A stretch of 64,000 nt of DNA, from assembly GCA_026003215.1 (NCBI GenBank), contig BPGV01000001.1:1765729-1829728 (forward strand), written 5' to 3'. The DNA is from Bacteroidia bacterium. Lineage in GTDB: Bacteria > Bacteroidota > Bacteroidia > SpSt-205. Position 1 is the stretch's first letter; every line of letters begins with the position of its first letter. The position numbers and the translations under genes are program-made. Below are positions 26,663 through 35,730 of this stretch, one piece after another. The notes under the pieces were generated by a model. The model did not search any database, had not been told where the DNA came from, and saw only the letters and a program-made list of their open reading frames with translations.

Positions 26663-27229
26663 ATGGCGGGGCAGGACAAAGAAGCCGAAAAGCTCATTAG
26701 AGAACACATGATTGTGGCGATGGGGGCTGGGCTCTTGCCGGTGCCTTTTGCCGACTGGGGCTTGACTACTGCCGTCCAGCTGAATCTGGTGCGGAAGCTG
26801 GCCAGCTTGTACGAGGTGCCTTTTTTCTCGGGCATGGCGAAGGGTCTTATCGCGGCGCTCGTAGGGGGCACTACGGTACGAGGCGCCGCTACCCTGGTGA
26901 AGGTTATCCCGGGGATTGGGTGGATGATAGGGGGCCTTACGGCTTCCGTCGCTGCGGCCGCTACTACCTACGCGGTAGGGCGAGTTTTTCAAAGCCACTT
27001 CGCAGCAGGGGGCACCCTCCGAGATTTTGATGTAGAAGCGGCCAAGAAAGCCTATCAGCGCGCCTTCCGCGAAGGACAAACCCTCTCCGAAGCGCTTCAC
27101 AAAAATCCCCCTCCTGCCGCCCAAGACCCCTACGAGCAACTTAAGAAGCTCCACGAGCTCCATCAAGCAGGCATCCTCACCGCTGAAGAGTACGAAGCCC
27201 AGAAAAAGAAACTCTTAGAGCGGCTGTGA
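26663..27229 (+). CDS. DUF697-like (EcsC/YcjF-type) membrane protein with C-terminal SHOCT-like motif
   Basis: MIVAMGAGLLPVPFADWGLTTAVQLNLVRKLASLYEVPF..LIAALVGG; C-term DPYEQLKKLHELHQAGILTAEEYEAQKKKLLERL. Confidence 0.75.
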   Translation: MAGQDKEAEKLIREHMIVAMGAGLLPVPFADWGLTTAVQLNLVRKLASLYEVPFFSGMAKGLIAALVGGTTVRGAATLVKVIPGIGWMIGGLTASVAAAATTYAVGRVFQSHFAAGGTLRDFDVEAAKKAYQRAFREGQTLSEALHKNPPPAAQDPYEQLKKLHELHQAGILTAEEYEAQKKKLLERL

Positions 27230-28467
27230 GCGTGCGGCTTGGATTTTTCGCTCCCCCTCGTCCGTCCCTCCAACCGGTAGGGGCGCTCCCTGTGTATTGG
27301 CTTCGGGCGACCGAACCCTTAGCCCATTTCATAGCGGTGTGGGAGGCCCCAGCTTTACCCAATTTCCCCGCTGGCACGCGAGCCCTTCTATTGCGTCTCT
27401 TAGCCGCGGAAAATGCTCGTTATCCTGCGGGGGGCTTAGCGCAACGGCTCAAACGGCTGGGCTGGACCTTTGAGTGGCACAGCTCCTTGGATAGTATATG
27501 GCTTTCGGCCAGTGGGCTGGTAGAGAACCTGCCCGCCGCGCTGGAGCTTCTACACTTGATGGTAGAGGCGCCGCTCTTGCGCGGTCCGGATGTGGTCAAG
27601 CACCGTTCTCGGCTCATAGAGAGCCACATACGTGCGTGGGCGAATCCGGCTTACCGGGCCGACTCCTATGTAGCCCAGGGGTTGTGGGGAGATACCTATG
27701 CGGTAATGGAGGGCGCCTCGCCTGAGGCACTTCAAAAGGTGGGCGAAGCTGAACTCTGGGCTTACCACGAGGGTTTTCTTTGGCGGGGGCTGCGTGCGGT
27801 GGTGCTGGTAGCCCCTACCTTGCCTAAGTCGCTAACTCCTTGGCAGATATGGGTCCGTCCCCTGAGGTATGCGCTACGGCTCCCTTTGGAAAAAGAGCCT
27901 ACTATTCAGGTGGAGGAAACACCCGAGGCCCAGCAGGCTTCCTTACGCTGGGCGTATCCTTGGCGGCGTGCTCTCTCCCCTTCGGATGTGTGGTATGCCT
28001 TAGGGGTGCTGCGGCTGGGCGGGTATTTTGGTTCGCAGCTCATGCGCACCATCCGAGAGGAGGCCGGCCTGACGTATGGAATTTATGCGCGGGCAGAGGA
28101 GACGCAAGCGGGAAGCTACCTGGTCATTCGCACAGAAGTGGCCCGAAGCCGTGCGGCTGAAGCTGTCGCCCGTATCCAGGAAGAGGTGCAGCGCTGGGCT
28201 ACGCAGCCTTTCCCCACCATGGAAATCTGGGAGGAAGCCCGAAACTACCTTTTAGTGCAACGCACCCCAGAGACGCTGCGGGAATGGGCTTCTTGGATAG
28301 CGGGCGCGCTTATGCGCCATCGCCCCATAGAACTGTATTATGCCCAGATGGAAACGCTGGCTCAGGCCACGTGGCCGCATATCCCGTCCCTCCTCCTACC
28401 GGACGAACCCTTCCTGCAAGTGGGGGTAGGCGTGGAGAAGGGTATTTTTGCCGGCGCATGCGTCTAA
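27226..28467 (+). CDS. M16-family peptidase-like protein lacking the HxxEH zinc motif (GTG start)
   Basis: LGGYFGSQLMRTIREEAGLTYGIYARAEETQAGSYLVI (M16 C-terminal signature); no HxxEH in N-terminal half. Confidence 0.8.
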   Translation: MSVRLGFFAPPRPSLQPVGALPVYWLRATEPLAHFIAVWEAPALPNFPAGTRALLLRLLAAENARYPAGGLAQRLKRLGWTFEWHSSLDSIWLSASGLVENLPAALELLHLMVEAPLLRGPDVVKHRSRLIESHIRAWANPAYRADSYVAQGLWGDTYAVMEGASPEALQKVGEAELWAYHEGFLWRGLRAVVLVAPTLPKSLTPWQIWVRPLRYALRLPLEKEPTIQVEETPEAQQASLRWAYPWRRALSPSDVWYALGVLRLGGYFGSQLMRTIREEAGLTYGIYARAEETQAGSYLVIRTEVARSRAAEAVARIQEEVQRWATQPFPTMEIWEEARNYLLVQRTPETLREWASWIAGALMRHRPIELYYAQMETLAQATWPHIPSLLLPDEPFLQVGVGVEKGIFAGACV

Positions 28468-29108
28468 GGGCCGGCATTGTGGTTTTCCCCGGCAGTAACT
28501 GCGATAGGGACTTATACTATGCGTTAGAGCGGGCGGGGTTTGTGCCGCGCTTTCTCTGGCATGGCGAATCCCAGCTACCGCCCTTGGAAGCCGTGTTTTT
28601 GCCGGGGGGCTTTTCGTATGGCGATTACTTACGGGCGGGGGCTATTGCGCGATTTGCGCCTATCATGTCGGCGGTGGAGGCTTTTTGGCGGAAGGGAGGC
28701 TTCGTAATGGGGATATGTAATGGGTTCCAGATTCTTACGGAGGCGGGCTGGCTGCCCGGCGCTTTGCGCAAAAACAGCGGCGGGCGTTTCCTCTGCACCA
28801 CCGTCACCATAGAACTCAGAGGGGTTAGCCCTTTGAGCGACTACATAGGGGGGCGGGCGTATCGTTTGCCTATTGCCCACGGCGAAGGGCGCTATGAACC
28901 AGCGGGTAGCTTACCCCCGGGCCGCCTGCACTATGTGCCTGCACCAGCCCCCAATGGAAGTTTTGCGGCTATTGCCGGCCTCATCAACGCCGAAGGGACC
29001 GTCTTAGGCCTGATGCCCCATCCTGAGCGGGCGTGTGACCCCTACCAAGGCCACTTAGATGGGTTGGACTTTCTGCGGGGGATAGCCCGCTACTTAGCCG
29101 CCCGCTAA
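28458..29108 (+). CDS. purQ: Phosphoribosylformylglycinamidine synthase subunit PurQ
   Basis: AGIVVFPGSNCDRDLYYAL, VFLPGGFSYGDYLRAGAIARFAPIM, GICNGFQILTEAG, GLMPHPERACDP. Confidence 0.95.
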   Translation: MRLRAGIVVFPGSNCDRDLYYALERAGFVPRFLWHGESQLPPLEAVFLPGGFSYGDYLRAGAIARFAPIMSAVEAFWRKGGFVMGICNGFQILTEAGWLPGALRKNSGGRFLCTTVTIELRGVSPLSDYIGGRAYRLPIAHGEGRYEPAGSLPPGRLHYVPAPAPNGSFAAIAGLINAEGTVLGLMPHPERACDPYQGHLDGLDFLRGIARYLAAR

Positions 29109-29109
29109 G

Positions 29110-30522
29110 GTGCTTACCCGCTCTCTCCTTATAGTCCTTGCCATAGGCTTAGGCGTAGGCAGCTTCGCTGTACAAGAACCGTTGGCTCGGGCAGCCACCC
29201 AGATTACTGCGGTGGTGGCATTTTATACCTTTTTTTATGCCCCTGCCCGTGGCTTATTGTATGCTTTTGGGTATGGGTTAGCAGTGACGGGAGTGTTTCT
29301 CTTTGTAAGCGGCAAGAGCTGGTTAGAAATATTTGCAGGTTGGGAGCTGGTGAGCGTGGGCGCATGGGCCCTGATTGTGGGGGCACGCGGAGTAAGCCGG
29401 CGTAGCTTAGAGGCAGCCTTTATCGCCTTTATTGTCAATCGGGTAGGGGATGTGTTTTGGCTTATGGCGGCTTCGGGGGCCGAGGCTTTCCCTGAAGGCT
29501 TCTGGATAGCGGGGTTGGTGAAAGCGGGGATTTTTCCTTTTACCTTCTGGCTGGTGCAGGCTATGTATGCGCCTGCGCCCGTGTCGGCGCTTTTGCATTC
29601 TGCCCTGCTGGTGGCCTTAGGGGTATATGGGCCGCTGCGCTATCCTGAGTGGCGAGTGGGCTTTGATGCAGGGGCGCAAAAAGCAGCTGAGCTACTCGCT
29701 GTGTGTGCAGGGATAGGGGCGGTAGGGAGCCGTTCCCCGAAGGTAGCCTTGGCCTGGACGACGGCGGCCCACTTAGCGGGAGTAGTGGCTCTGTGGCCTC
29801 AACCGGAGCAAGCCCAGCAGGCCCTCTTACACCACAGCTACCTCAAGGCCGCGCTTTTTCTCCTCCTGGGATGGGTGCAAAGGCAGGGTTATCTCACCCT
29901 TTGGGAAGCTGGCCTGGCAGCGGTTCTCGCTGGGCTCCTTGTTGCTGGCGCGCACACCGGCTCCCCTCTATTGGCTATTGCTGAGGGACTCAACGCTCTC
30001 GCCTTAGGACGGCTATGGGGACGCTTTTCCCTTCGTCGCAAAGGTGCAGCAGCTGACCCATATAGGGGGCTAAGTGCGCCGTTGTTTTTAGCTGTGTTCT
30101 GCTTGGCAGAAGGATACTTGCGCTTTTCTGTGCCCGAAGCTTTTATTTTTCTACCGCTCGGTATAGTGGGGGTCTGGCTCGCCAAAGTGCAGCTGTATTG
30201 GCGGTTAGATAGGCCTTTTCTCCTCTTGACCCAAGATACCTTGCATGCCTGGCTCACTTGGGTCCGCTATTGGGCAGGTATGGAAGTCTTTTTAGGGCGG
30301 GTATTCGTTCGGGTGGCCCAGCGGTGGATACGGCTTGCGTACCTTAGCGGCTTGACAGAGGTAGCTATGACGCATAGAGGCTGGCGGGCTATGGCTCGTC
30401 GGGCGCGCGGGGCCTTGGCGGTCTTCACCGCCCCGAATGAACCCCTTACCTATGCGCAAGCCCTACGTTGGGGCTTCCTTCTCACGCTCATGACAGCGAT
30501 TGTATGGCGGTTTTTGCGCTAA
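29110..30522 (+). CDS. NuoL-like proton-translocating antiporter subunit, unusually short (470 aa)
   Basis: FAGWELVSVGAWALIV, GLVKAGIFPFTFWLVQAMYAPAPVSALLHSALLVALGVY, LLHHSYLKAALFLLLGWV. Confidence 0.8.
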   Translation: MLTRSLLIVLAIGLGVGSFAVQEPLARAATQITAVVAFYTFFYAPARGLLYAFGYGLAVTGVFLFVSGKSWLEIFAGWELVSVGAWALIVGARGVSRRSLEAAFIAFIVNRVGDVFWLMAASGAEAFPEGFWIAGLVKAGIFPFTFWLVQAMYAPAPVSALLHSALLVALGVYGPLRYPEWRVGFDAGAQKAAELLAVCAGIGAVGSRSPKVALAWTTAAHLAGVVALWPQPEQAQQALLHHSYLKAALFLLLGWVQRQGYLTLWEAGLAAVLAGLLVAGAHTGSPLLAIAEGLNALALGRLWGRFSLRRKGAAADPYRGLSAPLFLAVFCLAEGYLRFSVPEAFIFLPLGIVGVWLAKVQLYWRLDRPFLLLTQDTLHAWLTWVRYWAGMEVFLGRVFVRVAQRWIRLAYLSGLTEVAMTHRGWRAMARRARGALAVFTAPNEPLTYAQALRWGFLLTLMTAIVWRFLR

Positions 30523-31895
30523 ATCTCCTTTGGTTGGGGCCCCTGGCTATAGGCTTTTTGTCGCTCTTCTTAGGGCGGCGTGCCTTGTGGGGGCTGGTGG
30601 TGGGTAGTGGCTTTGGACACCTCCTCCTGTGGGGCTATCTCTACCTTACCTACCATGCCCAAGGACCGGTACAGGTGTTGCCGTGGTTCAGCTTAGGGGG
30701 GAAGCCGCTCTTCTATGCCATAGGGCTGAGCCCGCAGAACGCCTGGCTGGTATTTCTCGCTATTTTTTTGGGGCATGCTGCCTTATTTTATGCGGTGGCG
30801 CAGATAGCTCGGCCCAGAGCGTTTAGCTTTTTGGTATTTCTCGTGATGGCTTTTTCGCAGGGGGTGTTTCTGGCGCGGGATGTGGTGCTGTTTTTTGTGT
30901 TTTACGAGGCTTCGCTGGTGCCGGCGTTTTTGCTTATTTATGGGTGGGGGGGACGACAGCGGCGAGCCGCGGCGGTCAAGTTTGCCCTCTTTACGCTGGG
31001 AGGGTCGGTGGTGCTGCTGATTGGGCTACTGTGGGGGCTCATGGGACGCGCTTCGGGTTTGTGGGAGGAATGGCGGGGTATGGCCCTCCCGATGGGGGCC
31101 TGGTGGCTGATGACGATAGGTCTGGCTGTCAAGCTGCCCCTTATCCCGCTACATAACTGGCTGGGCGAAGCCCATGTAGAAGCCGACACCCCAGTCTCTA
31201 TACTTTTAGCGGGGCTCCTCCTCAAGCTGGGCGGGTATGCGCTCCTGAGCTGGGTCTGGATCAATGGACCTTCTGGACTTTTGGTGGGTTGGGGGGGACT
31301 CTCCTTAGTATATGCGGCGGCTGTGGCTACCGCCCAAAAGGACCTCAAAAAGCTCATTGCTTTTACTTCTATTGGGCACATGGCTTTGGTCGCCATAGGG
31401 GCAGGTGCGGGCAGCTCCACCGCCTTGCAGGGCGCTTATCACCAGCTTTTTACCCATGGCTTGGTAAGCGCAGCTCTTTTTGCCTGGGTGGGCTACATAG
31501 AAAAAGCCACAGGGAGCCGGCACATCGGTTACTTGCGTGGGGTACTCAAAGGAGTAGGCTTTCAGCAACTCTTGCCTGTGGTGTTGTTTTTTGCGGCGAT
31601 AGGCGTGCCGGGTACGGCCCTTTTTGTGTCAGAGGTGCTTGTCGTATTAGGCACAGGGGCCGGCATAGGATGGACATGGGCATGGGTGCCGGCGTTGAGC
31701 TTACCGCTCACAGGCATATACTTTTTGCGGGCTTATCGGGAGCTGGCTCAGCCTACTCCTGAACAGGTGCCGCTACCCGAAGCCCACCTCTTTGCGCCGC
31801 AGCTTGCCGTGATAGGGGTACTGCTTCTGGGGATTTTGCTTGCAGGGATTTTCCCTCGGCCCTGGCTAACCGTGCTTTCCTATGTGGGGCCTTGA
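30504..31895 (+). CDS. nuoM: NADH-quinone oxidoreductase subunit M
   Basis: FFVFYEASLVPAFLLIYGWGG, AVKLPLIPLHNWLGEAHVEADTPVSILLAGLLLKLGGYALL, LKKLIAFTSIGHMALVAIG; start placed at MAVFAL. Confidence 0.9.
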   Translation: MAVFALNLLWLGPLAIGFLSLFLGRRALWGLVVGSGFGHLLLWGYLYLTYHAQGPVQVLPWFSLGGKPLFYAIGLSPQNAWLVFLAIFLGHAALFYAVAQIARPRAFSFLVFLVMAFSQGVFLARDVVLFFVFYEASLVPAFLLIYGWGGRQRRAAAVKFALFTLGGSVVLLIGLLWGLMGRASGLWEEWRGMALPMGAWWLMTIGLAVKLPLIPLHNWLGEAHVEADTPVSILLAGLLLKLGGYALLSWVWINGPSGLLVGWGGLSLVYAAAVATAQKDLKKLIAFTSIGHMALVAIGAGAGSSTALQGAYHQLFTHGLVSAALFAWVGYIEKATGSRHIGYLRGVLKGVGFQQLLPVVLFFAAIGVPGTALFVSEVLVVLGTGAGIGWTWAWVPALSLPLTGIYFLRAYRELAQPTPEQVPLPEAHLFAPQLAVIGVLLLGILLAGIFPRPWLTVLSYVGP

Positions 31896-33099
31896 GCGGC
31901 TCTGGCCCGAACTGGGACTGATAGCGGCCGCCTTAGCGTATAGGTATCGCTTCCTAAGCAGCTTAGCCTTGGCCTTGTATGCGGGGGGTATTCTTTGGCA
32001 GGAGCAAGCCGAAACCCTTCTCCTGCGCTTTTCCCCCGAAGCAACGCTTTTTTGGGCCGTAGCCGTAGCCCTTACCCTCATCGCCCGGATGATAACGCCC
32101 CCTTCCTTAGGTGGGGCCTGGGCGTTAGTGCTCTTGCTGGGCTCCTACGGACTTCTTTTGCGCAGTACCCACCTGCTTTTTAGCTGGGCTTGCTTGGAGA
32201 GTGCCGCACTCAGTGGGTATTTTTTCGTGGTAGCGATGGGGCGGGAACCCCTGCAGTGGAGTGCAGCTATTCGGTACTTCACTTGGAGTGTTTTAGGATC
32301 GGCGCTTATTCTCATGGGTATAGCGGTTCGGCTGGTCCAGCACCTTCCCCTCTCGTATCCCATAGAGTCGGGGGGATTTTTGGCCGATGGTTGTCTCTTT
32401 TGGGGGTGGGCTATAAAGGTAGGTCTGATTCCGTGGCATTTTTGGCTTTTGGGGGTGTATCGGGCGCTGCCCACAGTCTGGGCAGCGTGGTACGCGGCTA
32501 TACCCAAAGGGGCCTTACTGCTTAATCTCCTGAGCCTCCTCCCCACAGAAGGCAAGGGCCCTCTGCCGTTTATTTTTCTCGTCTTGGGGATGGTGAGCTT
32601 AGGCGCCGGCTATGCCCGCGCCTGGTCAGCGCCTACCCCGATAGAGAAACTCTTCTGGGGCAGCTTCTCCCAAGCAGGCTACATGGTATTGGTTCTTGCG
32701 CCGGGGGCTCAAGCCGCAGGCTGGAACTTTTGGCTGGTCTATGCCGGGGCCAGCTTTCTGGCATTTTTGTATGCTGCACACCCTTGGCGCGGACGCATAG
32801 GAGATGCTGTCGGCCTCCTCTTACTGGCTAATCTGGCCGGCCTTCCTCCAGTATTAGGCTTCTGGGTGAAGCTGGCTCTTTTTGTAGAAGCTTTCATACG
32901 CTTTGAGGGGCTCTTGCGTATTTTTCTTATAGGAGTGGGGCTTGTAGCTACCATAGCGGGGTTTGCGATATATGGACGGGTGGCGTGGGCACTGTGGCAA
33001 GGGCCTTCGGCAGCGGTCTCGTGGGGAAGAAAGGTTTTATATGGGGTAGGGGCAGGAAGCCTTTTGGTGCTGGGGATTGTGGGGCTACGCTGGAGCTAA
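31882..33099 (+). CDS. nuoN: NADH-quinone oxidoreductase subunit N-like protein
   Basis: Follows nuoM; WACLESAALSGYFFVVA..AAIRYFTWSVLGSALILMGIA, WAIKVGLIPWHFWLLGVYRALPTVWAAWYAAIPKGALLLNLL, LANLAGLPPVLGFWVKLALF. Confidence 0.82.
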   Translation: MWGLERLWPELGLIAAALAYRYRFLSSLALALYAGGILWQEQAETLLLRFSPEATLFWAVAVALTLIARMITPPSLGGAWALVLLLGSYGLLLRSTHLLFSWACLESAALSGYFFVVAMGREPLQWSAAIRYFTWSVLGSALILMGIAVRLVQHLPLSYPIESGGFLADGCLFWGWAIKVGLIPWHFWLLGVYRALPTVWAAWYAAIPKGALLLNLLSLLPTEGKGPLPFIFLVLGMVSLGAGYARAWSAPTPIEKLFWGSFSQAGYMVLVLAPGAQAAGWNFWLVYAGASFLAFLYAAHPWRGRIGDAVGLLLLANLAGLPPVLGFWVKLALFVEAFIRFEGLLRIFLIGVGLVATIAGFAIYGRVAWALWQGPSAAVSWGRKVLYGVGAGSLLVLGIVGLRWS

Positions 33100-34236
33100 C
33101 GCCGAGAGGGCTACCCGCAGGTAGTCTAAGGCGAGGTCTATATCGGCTTCGGTAGTGGGTAAGCCGAGAGAGAAGCGGAGCGTAGCTTTAGCTTCGGCGG
33201 GGGAGAGCCCCATGGCTAAGAGCACATGGGAGGGTTCGGGTTTGGCGGAGGTGCAGGCAGAGCCGGTAGCTACCCCCAGGTACGGCGCCCGCGCCATAAT
33301 ATCGCTGGCTTTCAATCCAGGGAAGGTCACACTAAGGGTATTGGGGAGACGGGGAGCAGAAGCGCCATTGACACGAGCTGAAGGGTACAAAGCCTGGATG
33401 CCTTGCCAGAGTTTTTCGCGCAGGGAGAGGAGCCGCTCGGTGGCAGCAGGCAGTTCGGTGAGGGTAGCTTGGAGGGCAGCGGCCATCCCTACAATAAGGG
33501 GTACGGCCAAGGTGCCGCTGCGCAGGCCGCGTTCGTGTCCGCCGCCATATAGCAGGGGGCGAAGCACTACCCGCGGGTTCTTGCGTCGTATAAAGAGGGC
33601 GCCAATCCCCTTCGGCCCATAAAACTTATGGGCGGAGAGCACCGCTATATCCACATCTAAGTCAGGCAGGGAGACAGGTATTTTCCCGATAGCTTGGGTG
33701 GTGTCGCACAGGAAGAAAGCCCCGGCTTCGTGGGTGAGGCGGGCCAGCTCGTGGATGCGCTGCACTACGCCCGTCTCATTATTGGCGAGCATGATGGCCA
33801 CCAGGAGGGTGGAGGGGCGCAGGTGTTTTCGGAGGGTGTCGGGTTCTGCGAGGCCCTCGGGGGTAACGGGGAGGAGTTCTACGGTCCAGCCTTGCTGTTG
33901 GAGGGCTTGTGCGGGGTCTAATACGGCTTTGTGCTCTGTGGCGGCGAGGAGAAGGTGGTTTTTGCCGCTTTCCCGGTAAGCAGCAGCGACGCCTTGGAGG
34001 GCGAGGTTGAGGGCTTCGGTGGCGCCGCTGGTAAATATCCATTCTTGCGGGGAGGTGCCCAGGTGGGTGGCGAGGGTGGTACGGGCCGCTTCCACAGCGT
34101 CTTGGGCTTCTTTGCCAAAGAGGTGGGGGCTGGCGGCATTCCCAAACCGCTCGCTGAAGTACGGCAGCATCGCCTCCAAGGCTTCTTTGCGTACAGGCGT
34201 CGTGGCGTTGTAATCTAAATACACGGGGAGCCCCAT
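33085..34236 (-). CDS. Cysteine desulfurase (NifS/IscS-type)
   Basis: VYLDYNATTPVRKEALEAM, SAHKFYGPKGIGALFIRR, YGGGHERGLRSGTLAVPLIVG, GVATGSACTSAKPEPSHVL. Confidence 0.94.
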   Translation of the reverse strand: MGLPVYLDYNATTPVRKEALEAMLPYFSERFGNAASPHLFGKEAQDAVEAARTTLATHLGTSPQEWIFTSGATEALNLALQGVAAAYRESGKNHLLLAATEHKAVLDPAQALQQQGWTVELLPVTPEGLAEPDTLRKHLRPSTLLVAIMLANNETGVVQRIHELARLTHEAGAFFLCDTTQAIGKIPVSLPDLDVDIAVLSAHKFYGPKGIGALFIRRKNPRVVLRPLLYGGGHERGLRSGTLAVPLIVGMAAALQATLTELPAATERLLSLREKLWQGIQALYPSARVNGASAPRLPNTLSVTFPGLKASDIMARAPYLGVATGSACTSAKPEPSHVLLAMGLSPAEAKATLRFSLGLPTTEADIDLALDYLRVALSALAPA

Positions 34237-34239
34237 ACC

Positions 34240-34788
34240 TTAGGTTTTGACGGTGCGGGCCAGTAGAGATTCTACCAGTTCTTCTAAGGGTTTGAAGGCG
34301 ATAGCTATTAGTGCTTTGAGACCTATAGAGATGAAGTTGGCCCAGCGGCTGGTCGCAGTAGAAGCGGTTTGTTCTATGTAGTACTCAATCAGCTCTGTCA
34401 GGATGAAGATAGCTATGGTGCTCAGGCCGAGGACGGTGAGGGCTTTACGGCGGCGTTGGCTGGCTTGCAGCGCATCCAAGGTCTCTTGGAGCTCGCGGTT
34501 TTTTTCTTGGAGCTGCTGGTTGTAGCGCGCGATCTCTTCGTTTTTGCGGGCGAGTTCTTCGTTAGCGGTTTTGAGTTTGGTTTGGAGGCGGTCGCCCATG
34601 CGGGTCAGGAGGCGCGCTGTAGCCAAAAGTTCTTCATAATGCCGCTGGATCTCTTGCAATCGGGCCCGCTCCGGGCTATCGGTAGGGAGGGAGTCTATCC
34701 ACTGGCTCAGTTTTTGGGCGCCTTCGGCTTCCCTGTCAAAGCTAACGCTGGGTTGAACAATCGTGGTGGTGTCACGCTTGGTCTTCAT
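34240..34788 (-). CDS. Coiled-coil protein with C-terminal TM segments; third gene of the siaB-siaC module
   Basis: Heptad-rich ANEELARKNEEIARYNQQLQEKNRELQETLDALQASQRRRK then two hydrophobic segments; overlaps siaC-like stop. Confidence 0.65.
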   Translation of the reverse strand: MKTKRDTTTIVQPSVSFDREAEGAQKLSQWIDSLPTDSPERARLQEIQRHYEELLATARLLTRMGDRLQTKLKTANEELARKNEEIARYNQQLQEKNRELQETLDALQASQRRRKALTVLGLSTIAIFILTELIEYYIEQTASTATSRWANFISIGLKALIAIAFKPLEELVESLLARTVKT

Positions 34789-35188
34789 GGAGGGGAACCA
34801 GCTCAAAAGGCACCTTCACCGCCGCCTGGTAATCTAACCCCGCATCTTCCATCTCCGTATCCTCCGCTAAATAGAGCCACCGTATTTGGACGGGTTGTCC
34901 TTTCTCTTGGAGCGCTTCAAAGTAGCGGAAAAGATCCAGCAGCACTTTAGCCGTGCTCGTATTGAAGTATTCTAAATGTACCTCTAAGGTAAGCGATTCG
35001 CTCGTAGGAACATGGTTTTGTACGAAGCGACTTAGCCATTCTAAGACCGGCCCATAAAACTTTACGGAGTTTTCGGGATAAGAGTTGCCTCTAAGATAAA
35101 ACTGCCGATTACCCGGATCAAAGACAATCTCCGGCGTAGTGAAGGTGGGTTCAATAACCAGCTTTTCAGAAGTCGTCAAATCACTCAT
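34772..35188 (-). CDS. SiaC-family (DUF1987) regulatory phosphoprotein
   Basis: IEPTFTTPEIVFDPGNRQFYLRGNSYPENSVKFYGPVLEWL..LEVHLEYFNTSTAKVLLDLFRYFE. Confidence 0.85.
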   Translation of the reverse strand: MSDLTTSEKLVIEPTFTTPEIVFDPGNRQFYLRGNSYPENSVKFYGPVLEWLSRFVQNHVPTSESLTLEVHLEYFNTSTAKVLLDLFRYFEALQEKGQPVQIRWLYLAEDTEMEDAGLDYQAAVKVPFELVPLHEDQA

Positions 35189-35699
35189 GGCTTTTCGTCA
35201 AGAAGGTGGCTTTTACCGTAAACCAACTATACTCTCCTTCTACGGGCGTGAGTTCATATTCAAAGCGGTCGGCCTTGTAAATGACTTGTAGAAGGCCGAG
35301 ATTAGCGCCGCCGCTGTCTGAATAGGAACCGCTTACGAGCGTTTGGTGGTGCAGGGCTTCCAACTCTTCACGGCTCATCTGGGTCAAGTTTTGTAGGTAA
35401 GAGTGGAGGAAGAGTTCTTGGCTATAATAGACGGCGTTTCGGGTGATGAGGACGATACCTTCATCGGTTCGGCTGAGGGTGATGAGGGGCACCATTTGGT
35501 CGTGGCGGGCGGCGTAATGGATAATGTTCTGAGCCAATTCAATCAAGCAAGAAATAATCTTACGTCGGAGAGGAGGGCGTACGCCTTCCTGCGCTAAGAG
35601 CTTGTCTAAATGTTGGACGATAGGGGGGAGGACTTCCATGTCTAAGGGTCCTTCGTGGCGGAAAAGGAGCCTATGTTCATAGGATACGGTCATGGGCAC
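35181..35699 (-). CDS. SiaB-family protein kinase-like protein (probable GTG start)
   Basis: KIISCLIELAQNIIHYAARHD..LITRNAVYYSQELFLHSYLQNLTQMSREELEALHHQTLVSGSYSDSGGANLGLLQVIYKA. Confidence 0.8.
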   Translation of the reverse strand: MPMTVSYEHRLLFRHEGPLDMEVLPPIVQHLDKLLAQEGVRPPLRRKIISCLIELAQNIIHYAARHDQMVPLITLSRTDEGIVLITRNAVYYSQELFLHSYLQNLTQMSREELEALHHQTLVSGSYSDSGGANLGLLQVIYKADRFEYELTPVEGEYSWFTVKATFLTKSHE

Positions 35700-35705
35700 C
35701 TTTCA

Positions 35706-35713
35706 CAAAGGTA
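35706..35713 (-). promoter_or_regulatory. TAnnTTTG element upstream of siaB-like gene
   Basis: + strand CAAAGGTA = minus TACCTTTG, 6 nt from GTG at 35699. Confidence 0.55.
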
Positions 35714-35730
35714 AATAAAAGTTGGGCATT

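Noticed and set aside
26546-27166. 206-aa minus-strand ORF over the DUF697 gene
   Set aside because: Overlaps two well-supported plus-strand genes; no family resemblance.
28284-28457. N-terminal extension of PurQ in the ORF track
   Set aside because: It lies inside the M16-like coding sequence; PurQ homology begins at MRLRAGIVVFPGSNC (28458).
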